Assembly: GCF_015704895.1 (NCBI RefSeq)
Contig: NZ_JADQWB010000028.1
Coordinates: forward strand, 1 to 49,288
Source of the DNA: Agrobacterium leguminum
GTDB lineage: Bacteria; Pseudomonadota; Alphaproteobacteria; Rhizobiales; Rhizobiaceae
Reading direction: 5' to 3'
Length of the DNA stretch: 49,288 nt
A model generated the notes under the pieces. That model searched no databases, had not been told where the DNA came from, and saw only the letters and a program-made list of their open reading frames with translations. The translations under genes and the position numbers were made by a program. This document shows positions 43,741 to 49,288 of this stretch, piece by piece. How positions within the stretch are numbered: position 1 is the stretch's first letter; each line of letters opens with the position of its first letter.

Positions 43741-45405
43741 TTATGCCGGATCGGTGGAGCCGCGGCGGGCCTTGAAGAACATCTTCAGCCGCTGGATATC
43801 CTCGGGGTTCCAGCCGCTTGGCGCGGTTACTTCCGTCCATGCATCGATATAATGTTCCGGCGCATAGACATGGCCATAACCGATGGGCGCGGTGGTAGCT
43901 GCGGCGACATCGAGACCGAGCTGCAGCAGCGTCACCACCGGGAACCAGCGGAAGGATGTCGAAACGTCAGGCCCGTGATGCGCCATCCATTGCGGCCGCC
44001 GGTAAAGCGAGGCGGCCTCGAAGAAGGTGATCGGGTCGCTGGCATATTGCAGATAGACGATCCGCATCGGGCCCCATTTCGCATCGGGCATATGCGCGGT
44101 CGTATACTGGTTGGCGAAGCGGATGACGGAGGAATCGCGGAAGCGCGGCAGCCATTCCGGCGTGCCCTTCACCCGGCCATTGGTGGCCATGCGCCATGTC
44201 GGGCTGGAAAAGGGCGGTCCGCTCCACAGCGCGCCCTGGAACGGGTCGGAGAGCACATCGTAGAGATCCGAGGATTTCTGCGAGTTGAGCGAACCGAGGC
44301 TGAGACCATGCAGGTAAAGCTTCGGCCGCGTTTCCTTCGGCAGCGTGGTCCAGTAGCCATAGACGGCCTCGAACAGGGCGCGCGCGGTCTCGACACCGTA
44401 ATCCGGCTCCGTCAGCAGCGCGATCCAGCTTGAGAGATAGGAATATTGCACGGCGACGCTGGCGATATCGCCGTCATGCAGATATTCGACCGTATCGAGC
44501 GCTTCCGGGTCGATCCAGCCGGTCCCGGTGGGAATGACCACCAGAAGCACCTTGCGCTCAAAACCGCCGACCCGTTTCAGTTCCTCCAGCGCTAAGGCCG
44601 CTCTTTCTTCCGGCGTCGACGCCGAGTTGAGGCCCGCATAGACCCTGAGCGGCTCCTTTGCCGGGCGATGGGTGAAGGCGGATATCTCCGCGCCATCAGG
44701 GCCTTCGGCAACGAATTCACGCCCGCGTCGGCCGAGCGATTCCCATGTCATCAGCGAGGCGCTGCTGCCGGTCTTGAGCGCATCTGACGGACGCGGCACG
44801 TCGGGTTCGATCAGCGCATCCACCTGCTTCAGCGAGGAATCGGCAAATCTAAGGCCGATATCGAAGATCAGCCCATTGAGCAGCATCCATGAGAGGATGA
44901 TTGCCACCGCGATACCCAGCACATTGGCAAGGCGGCGCGGCAGGAAATGACGGCTGCGCGCGGCAAAGAACCGGCGGATAAGCTGGAACAGCCGGCCCGC
45001 GCCAATGAGGATGGCGGCGACCAGCACCGCAAGGCCGCCGGTCTTGGTGGGATGCGCGCTGGGCAGCGGATCGAGCTCCATCAAAACGCGTATGGAGTTC
45101 TGCCAGTCCTTCGCCTGCCATAAGAACGCGATGGCGGTGATGGCGGCGGCGAGCGCGATGAGAAAACGAATGCCGCGCGCATTGTGGCGCGAGGGTTCGG
45201 GCAGCTCCAGATAGGCCCAGATGGCGTGCAAAGCCACACCGATCAGATAACCGATGGCGAAGGAAAAGCCGCACAGCACCCCCTGCATCAGCCATGTACG
45301 CGGCAGGAGCGAGGGCGTGAGCGAAGCGCAGAACAGAATAGTGCCGAAGACGATGCCGGTTGCCGAAAGACCTGCAAACAACCGCTCAACCCATTGTTTC
45401 ACCAA
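43741..45405 (-). CDS. Membrane-anchored alpha/beta hydrolase (Abhydrolase_9 type)
   Basis: A 554-aa protein with four or five N-terminal membrane helices (within residues 10-185) and a C-terminal alpha/beta hydrolase domain with the nucleophile elbow G367-L-S369-L-G371 in LYLHGLSLGSLNSQ. Conserved segments include VIPTGTGWIDPEALDTVEYL, QYSYLSSWI, WSGPPFSSPTW and VYLQYASDPITFF. This matches the two-part Abhydrolase_9 family, whose substrate is unknown; lipid or cell-envelope esters are plausible. Single gene, converging with the NmrA-like gene. Confidence 0.85.
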   Translation of the reverse strand: MVKQWVERLFAGLSATGIVFGTILFCASLTPSLLPRTWLMQGVLCGFSFAIGYLIGVALHAIWAYLELPEPSRHNARGIRFLIALAAAITAIAFLWQAKDWQNSIRVLMELDPLPSAHPTKTGGLAVLVAAILIGAGRLFQLIRRFFAARSRHFLPRRLANVLGIAVAIILSWMLLNGLIFDIGLRFADSSLKQVDALIEPDVPRPSDALKTGSSASLMTWESLGRRGREFVAEGPDGAEISAFTHRPAKEPLRVYAGLNSASTPEERAALALEELKRVGGFERKVLLVVIPTGTGWIDPEALDTVEYLHDGDIASVAVQYSYLSSWIALLTEPDYGVETARALFEAVYGYWTTLPKETRPKLYLHGLSLGSLNSQKSSDLYDVLSDPFQGALWSGPPFSSPTWRMATNGRVKGTPEWLPRFRDSSVIRFANQYTTAHMPDAKWGPMRIVYLQYASDPITFFEAASLYRRPQWMAHHGPDVSTSFRWFPVVTLLQLGLDVAAATTAPIGYGHVYAPEHYIDAWTEVTAPSGWNPEDIQRLKMFFKARRGSTDPA

Positions 45406-45723
45406 CTTGACTCGCCCCTTGTACTCAGCGCCTGGTGCTGAGTGTAATATGTGACGGACGAGGGTGCAAATCCTGCGGGAAGGATAAAAATCATGAAAAT
45501 AGGAAAATAATCCTTTACAGCGTGACGGTGGTTTGATAGTGTTTGGCTACGGTCGGAGATTTGCGGCTGAACGGCAATGGGTTCTCCTTTGGATTGCCCG
45601 TTGCGCTTTCTTCACCACCTCATTCCTGTGACAAGCACAGGAATGAGGGTGAGTGAGGTGCATGCAGATGTGCCTTGTTCCCACGCTCCTCTTTATTTGA
45701 TCTTTCTCTCGCAGGCCAATCCC
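45406..45723. other. 318-bp intergenic region
   Basis: It holds the upstream region of the hydrolase gene, a modest AT-rich patch near 45480-45520 and one REP-type hairpin (45618-45648). No gene or terminator with a T-tract was seen. Confidence 0.5.
45618..45648. repeat. Single outer hairpin of repeat family A
   Basis: A perfect 13-bp stem CCTCATTCCTGTG/CACAGGAATGAGG with an ACAAG loop, identical to the right outer hairpin of family A, but without the rest of the element. Confidence 0.85.
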
Positions 45724-46251
45724 ATGACAATCTCCAGCAATTGCGATCCGGCGCTCTACGGCGTCTGGCCGGAAACGCCCGCCTATGCGGCTGAGGACAT
45801 GCCGGAAGCCGCGCCGGAGACGAAGTCTCGGGCCGACAGGCTGGCCGCCGAAGATGCGGCGCGCAACGGCAGCCTGCGGCAATTGCTGAACGAGCTGACG
45901 GAGGAGATGCGCGAGCAGTTCTGCCTGTACCGCAATCTCCGCCAGGCGAGCGAAGCGGCCTTTCTGGCGACGGCGGAGGATGCTTCGGGCAAGCTGGCGC
46001 GCGCCGATGTGAAGGCTGCGACGGACCAGCTTTCGCTGATCGTCCGCACCCTGGAGCGGATCGACGCCCTGCAACGGGTGCTGGCGGAAGAGAGGGAAGC
46101 TCTTTTCAGCGAAGACGAAACTGAGGCCGGGGACTACGAAGCGGCGGTGGCGCATTTCCTCAACCGCATCGACGAACTGGCTGAACAGAAATGCCGCGCG
46201 AAGATGGAGGTCGATCCGGCCCACAGCCCCTCCGCAGAAGCCGACACATGA
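45724..46251 (+). CDS. Hypothetical protein upstream of the terminase (possible small terminase)
   Basis: A 175-aa acidic, mostly alpha-helical protein with a proline-rich start (residues 8-35) and long charged helices (LRQLLNELTEEMREQFCLYR; LIVRTLERIDALQRVLAEER). It has no membrane segment. Its stop overlaps the terminase start by ATGA, so the two are coupled. In gene transfer agent clusters the gene directly before the large terminase encodes the small terminase; that role is inferred from position only. ATG 45724 was chosen because the upstream codons run through a palindromic hairpin. Confidence 0.7.
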   Translation: MTISSNCDPALYGVWPETPAYAAEDMPEAAPETKSRADRLAAEDAARNGSLRQLLNELTEEMREQFCLYRNLRQASEAAFLATAEDASGKLARADVKAATDQLSLIVRTLERIDALQRVLAEEREALFSEDETEAGDYEAAVAHFLNRIDELAEQKCRAKMEVDPAHSPSAEADT

Positions 46252-47507
46252 CGGATATGCCGACCGGACCCCATTTGCCGGCGCAGGTCTTCAACCTCCT
46301 GCGTGACTGGCGTTTCATCGGCAACCTGCCGCAGCAACCGCCGGAGGGCGACTGGCGGACATGGCTTCTGATCGGCGGGCGCGGTTCCGGCAAGACGCGG
46401 GCCGGGGCGGAATGGGTGCATCGTGTCGCCTCCGCCGGCAAGCAGTCGGATTTGCGCATCGCGCTCGTGGCCGAAACGCTGGGCGACGCCCGCGAGGTGA
46501 TGATCGACGGCATTTCCGGCATATGCCGCATCGCCCGCCGCCATCGCCCCGCCTTCGAGGTATCGCGCCGGCGGCTCCTCTGGCCGAATGGCGCGATGGC
46601 CCAGGTGTTTTCTTCGGAAGACCCGGAAAGCCTGCGTGGCCCGCAATTCCACATGGCCTGGGCAGATGAGCTGGGCAAATGGAAATATCCGCAGGAAACC
46701 TGGGACATGCTGCAATTCGGCCTGCGTCTGGGTGAAACGCCCCGGCAACTGGTGACCACCACGCCACGGCCCATTCCTCTGCTGAAGGCGCTTCTTGCCG
46801 ATCCCTCGACGCGGGTGGCGCGGATGCCGACGGCCATGAATGCGCGCAATCTCTCGCCCGGTTTTCTCAAAGCCATGCAGGACCGTTACGGCGGCACGCG
46901 GCTGGGGCGTCAGGAAATCGGCGGTGAATTGATCGACGAGCGCGAGGGCGCGCTGTGGAAACGCGCCGATCTGGAAGCGATCATCGAAGCGGCGCATGAG
47001 CCGCTCACGCGGATCGTGGTGGCGGTGGACCCGCCCGCCGGCGTTGGTGAACATTCCTGCTGCGGCATTGTCGTGGCGGGGCTCGGAATGTCCGGGCGGC
47101 TTAACGTGCTGGCGGATTGTTCGGTGGAGGGCGAAACGCCGGCCGGCTGGGCCCGCGCCGTGGTCGCCGCCTTTCGCCGCCACGAGGCCGACCGGGTGGT
47201 GGCGGAGGTCAATCAGGGCGGCGAGATGGTGCGCGCCATGCTGCAGAGCATCGACGCCAACCTGCCGCTGACCCTAGTGCGGGCGAGCCGCGGCAAATTT
47301 ACCCGCGCCGAACCGGTTGCGGCACTCTATGAACAGGGCAGGGTGCGCCACGCCGCGCGGTTTGAAAAGCTGGAAGACCAGATGACGGATTTCGGCCCTG
47401 ACGGCCTATCCTCCGGGCGCTCGCCGGACCGGCTGGATGCGCTCGTCTGGGCGATAACGGCGCTGACGACGATGGTGGTGAGTGAACCGAAGGTACGGGG
47501 CATGTGA
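46248..47507 (+). CDS. Large terminase / DNA packaging protein (gene transfer agent type)
   Basis: A 419-aa two-domain packaging motor. The ATPase domain has Walker A GGRGSGKT (43-50) and Walker B FHMAWADE with D140/E141. The RNase H-like nuclease domain starts at IVVAVDPPAG and has acidic residues in VVAEVNQGG and DRLDALVWA. The length and the W-R-T-W-L-L-I-G-G-R-G-S-G-K-T-R-A-G-A-E-W-V context are those of GTA gp2 proteins. It looks intact. The portal, protease and capsid genes that normally follow are not in the next 1.8 kb before the IS boundary. Confidence 0.88.
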   Translation: MTDMPTGPHLPAQVFNLLRDWRFIGNLPQQPPEGDWRTWLLIGGRGSGKTRAGAEWVHRVASAGKQSDLRIALVAETLGDAREVMIDGISGICRIARRHRPAFEVSRRRLLWPNGAMAQVFSSEDPESLRGPQFHMAWADELGKWKYPQETWDMLQFGLRLGETPRQLVTTTPRPIPLLKALLADPSTRVARMPTAMNARNLSPGFLKAMQDRYGGTRLGRQEIGGELIDEREGALWKRADLEAIIEAAHEPLTRIVVAVDPPAGVGEHSCCGIVVAGLGMSGRLNVLADCSVEGETPAGWARAVVAAFRRHEADRVVAEVNQGGEMVRAMLQSIDANLPLTLVRASRGKFTRAEPVAALYEQGRVRHAARFEKLEDQMTDFGPDGLSSGRSPDRLDALVWAITALTTMVVSEPKVRGM

Positions 47508-47571
47508 GGACGGCGATTATTGGCTGCCACGAAGGAGAGGCAATTACCGGTCGAGCGGATGCCCCTGGTTT

Positions 47572-47712
47572 CTTCTCCCCGAGCGGGGAGAAGGTGGCGC
47601 GCAGCGCCGGATGAGGGGGCCACGGTCAAGATGTGTTGAGAGAGTAGAGATATGCGGAGAACTTGCCCCCTCATCTGACCCTTCGGGCCATCTTCTCCCC
47701 GCCGGGGAGAAG
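47572..47712. repeat. RIME-like palindromic element, family D
   Basis: Outer hairpins CTTCTCCCCGAGCGGGGAGA and TTCTCCCCGCCGGGGAGAAG enclose GGATGAGGGGGC / GCCCCCTCATC arms, with a short centre. The pattern agrees with the rhizobial RIME class as I remember it. It follows the terminase stop by 64 bp. Confidence 0.75.
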
Positions 47713-47758
47713 AAATTCGCGGTGCCGTAGTCACCCGAATTCGGGCGTCTGGCGGATA

Positions 47759-47866
47759 TTATTTCTTCGGGGATTGCGCCGGTTTCGGCTGAGAGCCGGT
47801 TTCACGCATCTGGCGCCACTCGTTTTCGAGACGGTCATAAACGGTCTGGGGGATTGTCGCTGTCAT
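47759..47866 (-). CDS. Small protein (35 aa) with strong ribosome-binding site
   Basis: The frame MTATIPQTVYDRLENEWRQM continues with RETGSQPKPAQSPKK and stops at TAA. A textbook AAGGAGG lies nine bases before the ATG, which is why this short frame is called. It is hydrophilic, with an amphipathic centre and a Pro/Lys/Gln tail, and has no membrane segment. It is divergent from the endolysin gene. I do not recognise it. Confidence 0.6.
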   Translation of the reverse strand: MTATIPQTVYDRLENEWRQMRETGSQPKPAQSPKK

Positions 47867-47982
47867 GGTGGCATTCCTCCTTGAATGGTTAACGCTGCGG
47901 GATTGCGCGGTGAATGGAGTTAGCGCGCTAAGGTTCCGGAATTCAAGGAATTTTTTACCCCAAAACCCCGGGGCGCGGATTA

Positions 47983-48011
47983 AAATCGATTAAGGTTTTT
48001 TCAAATCGATT
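47983..48011. promoter_or_regulatory. Direct repeat of AAATCGATT in a divergent promoter
   Basis: Two copies of the near-palindrome AAATCGATT (47983-47991 and 48003-48011) start 20 bp apart, two helical turns, between the 35-aa gene and the endolysin gene. The spacing suggests a dimeric regulator binding one face of the DNA. Confidence 0.45.
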
Positions 48012-48076
48012 TAGTTCCGGCGGCCTGCATGTGGAAAAACCGGGCGTCGTATCGCCCAACATTTTCAGGAGCCATC

Positions 48077-48715
48077 ATGGCCTATGACGAGGCGCGATTC
48101 TTCGCGTCGGCGCGGATTTCCATTTTTGGCGGTCGCCTGCGCGCGGCCCAGCTTGCCGGCACGAAAACGATGCTGGCAGGATTTGAAAAGTCGATGCCGG
48201 GCGGCGATCCGCGCTGGCTCGCCTATATGCTGGCGACGGCCTTTCACGAGACGGCGGCGACCATGCAGCCGGTGCGCGAGACATTGGCGGCAAGCGATGC
48301 CGAGGCGATGGCAAGGCTCGACCGCGCCTTTGCGGCGGGCAGGCTGCCCATGGTGCGCAAGCCCTATTGGCGGCCGGACACGGAGGGTAAGAGCTGGCTG
48401 GGGCGCGGCTTCGTGCAGCTGACGCATCGGCGCAATTACGAGGCCATGTCGGCGCTGACCGGCGTCGATCTTCTGGAACGGCCCGAGCGCGCCATGGAGG
48501 CGGAGGTGGCCACCGCGATCCTGATCCACGGCATGGCGGGCGGCGGTTTTACCGGCCGCAGGCTCTCCGATTTCTTCAGCGACAGGCGCGAGGATTGGGA
48601 TGGCGCCCGCGCCATCATCAATGGCAGCGACCGGGCGCGGCTGGTGGGCGGTTACGGGCGCGCATTTCATCATGCGCTTGTCGCGGCGCGGATTGAACCC
48701 GGGCGGGCCAGATGA
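48077..48715 (+). CDS. GH19-type endolysin / chitinase-like lysozyme
   Basis: A 212-aa protein of the GH19 fold used as phage endolysin. The catalytic glutamates are E58 in TAFHETAATMQP and E68 in PVRETL; the family segment is YWRPDTEGKSWLGRGFVQLT then HRRNYEAMS. It probably cleaves peptidoglycan. There is no signal peptide, so release would need a holin or lysis. An AGGAG Shine-Dalgarno lies five bases before the ATG. Being near the terminase it may belong to the same gene transfer agent region. Confidence 0.87.
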   Translation: MAYDEARFFASARISIFGGRLRAAQLAGTKTMLAGFEKSMPGGDPRWLAYMLATAFHETAATMQPVRETLAASDAEAMARLDRAFAAGRLPMVRKPYWRPDTEGKSWLGRGFVQLTHRRNYEAMSALTGVDLLERPERAMEAEVATAILIHGMAGGGFTGRRLSDFFSDRREDWDGARAIINGSDRARLVGGYGRAFHHALVAARIEPGRAR

Positions 48716-48773
48716 TAACCCGTTACCCGGTGCCGAAAAGGCTGCCTCCGAATTCTGCATGACAGGTGACACC

Positions 48774-49082
48774 GTGATCCGCCATATCGTCTTTTTCACC
48801 GTTCCCGAGGAAAACCGCGACGCCGTGCGCAGGGGGCTTTCCGGCCTCACCGCAATACCGCATTCGCTGAAGCTGGAAATCGGCGAGAACGTGAAGAAGG
48901 ACCAATGGGGAAATTCGGTCGATTTCATCGTCTACGGTGAGTTCGAAAACGAGGCGGCGCTCGCCGCTTACAAGGCCGATCCCGCTTATGATCTTTCGAC
49001 CCGCACGGTAAAGCCGCTGCGCGAAACCCGCGTCGCCGCCGATTTCGACAGCGATACGGCGGTGAAAGCGCCGATCCGGTAG
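48774..49082 (+). CDS. Stress-responsive Dabb (dimeric alpha/beta barrel) domain protein
   Basis: A 102-aa single Dabb domain beginning IRHIVFFTVPEENRDAVRRG, with the strands SLKLEIGENVKKDQWGNSVD and DFIVYGEFENEAALAAYKAD and the Y-x-x-D-P-A-Y segment. Such ferredoxin-like dimers range from stress proteins to small cyclases; no specific role is visible. The GTG start matches the family start MIRHIVFF; ATG 48759 would add five residues. Confidence 0.83.
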   Translation: MIRHIVFFTVPEENRDAVRRGLSGLTAIPHSLKLEIGENVKKDQWGNSVDFIVYGEFENEAALAAYKADPAYDLSTRTVKPLRETRVAADFDSDTAVKAPIR

Positions 49083-49149
49083 ACGTCAGGTTTCACCGAG
49101 GTCGGCGCGAGATATTGCCGCTGTGCGGACAGGGTGCCTCACGCGCGAC

Positions 49150-49166
49150 GTCATCCTTGGGCTTGT
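49150..49166. repeat. Truncated family B palindromic repeat at the IS junction
   Basis: GTCATCCTTGGGCTTGT is identical to the left arm of the element at 1697-1781. It stops exactly after the CTTGT loop, where the IS end TGTAAAGACC begins. Confidence 0.85.
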
Positions 49167-49288
49167 TGTAAAGACCGGAGACATCCCTGACATGTGTTCG
49201 GAGACATCCCTGACAGTCAGAGTTTATCTTCGAGATTGATCTTTGCGATTTGAGTTGCCCCGAAGAAAACGCCGAAGAGACCTGAGCT
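49167..49288 (-). mobile_element. IS481-like insertion sequence, one end (partial copy, right boundary)
   Basis: Exact reverse complement of bases 2-123. It begins TGTAAAGACC and contains the same pair of 16-bp motifs (49176-49191 and 49199-49214). The remainder of the element lies outside the window. Confidence 0.75.
49217..49288 (-). CDS. Transposase C-terminus (partial, IS481-like), second copy
   Basis: The same 23-codon C-terminal frame as at 2-73, on the minus strand, ending at 49217. The two transposase tails point towards each other across the window. Confidence 0.5.
   Translation of the reverse strand, partial: SSGLFGVFFGATQIAKINLEDKL

Noticed and set aside
47941..48020. CCCCGGGGC stretch near the AAATCGATT repeats as a terminator
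   Set aside because: The stem is only a few base pairs and lacks a T-run in the correct place for either neighbouring gene.

Overview
The window looks like chromosomal DNA of a Rhizobiaceae bacterium, most likely Agrobacterium of the A. tumefaciens complex. The strongest clue is a 142-aa zinc-finger regulator at 8907-9335 that matches, from memory, the Agrobacterium Ros protein almost residue for residue. The order ros, DnaA-domain protein, DUF6456, sufE, DUF5330, DivJ-like kinase and later a class A PBP also agrees with the gene order I recall for strain C58. The high GC content, rhizobial palindromic repeats, a full CtrA box and a GTA-type terminase fit the same assignment. No rRNA, tRNA or CRISPR array was seen.

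Layout. 1-123 and 49167-49288 are the same end of an IS481-like insertion sequence in opposite orientation, so the whole window sits between two inverted IS copies. 0.3-2.3 kb holds a hemolysin III-type membrane protein, a GNAT acetyltransferase and msrB. 2.5-8.5 kb is a complete seven-gene Mrp/Pha cation/proton antiporter operon with overlapping genes. 8.9-16.5 kb is a regulatory and cell-cycle block: ros, a stand-alone DnaA domain IV protein coupled to a DUF6456 protein, sufE, DUF5330, a DivJ-like histidine kinase, a peptidoglycan-binding protein, DUF1491 and DUF2336. 17-25 kb carries a DUF1254/DUF1214 pair, an M20 peptidase, the divergent exporter/regulator pair argO-argP, a class A penicillin-binding protein and a YcgN protein.

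25-32 kb is more accessory in character: a class D beta-lactamase, an orphan RelB/DinJ antitoxin, a methyltransferase, the copper operon copA-copR-copZ under a MerR-type promoter, then two type II toxin-antitoxin modules (MazEF-like and ParDE-like) in tandem. 32-45 kb holds an MFS transporter, a GH32 fructosidase with an extra N-terminal domain, a large autotransporter whose passenger is a PAP2-type acid phosphatase, SelO, a saccharopine dehydrogenase-type enzyme divergent from an Lrp regulator, an HxlR regulator divergent from an NmrA/QorB-like oxidoreductase, and a membrane alpha/beta hydrolase. 45.7-49.1 kb holds a GTA-like terminase with its upstream partner, a 35-aa small protein, a GH19-type endolysin and a Dabb protein.

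Repeats are a theme. At least five families of palindromic intergenic elements are scattered through the window, several sharing a CTTGT/ACAAG hairpin loop. Both IS copies join flanking DNA exactly at such a CTTGT loop, in two different repeat families, which points to hairpin-loop-directed insertion.
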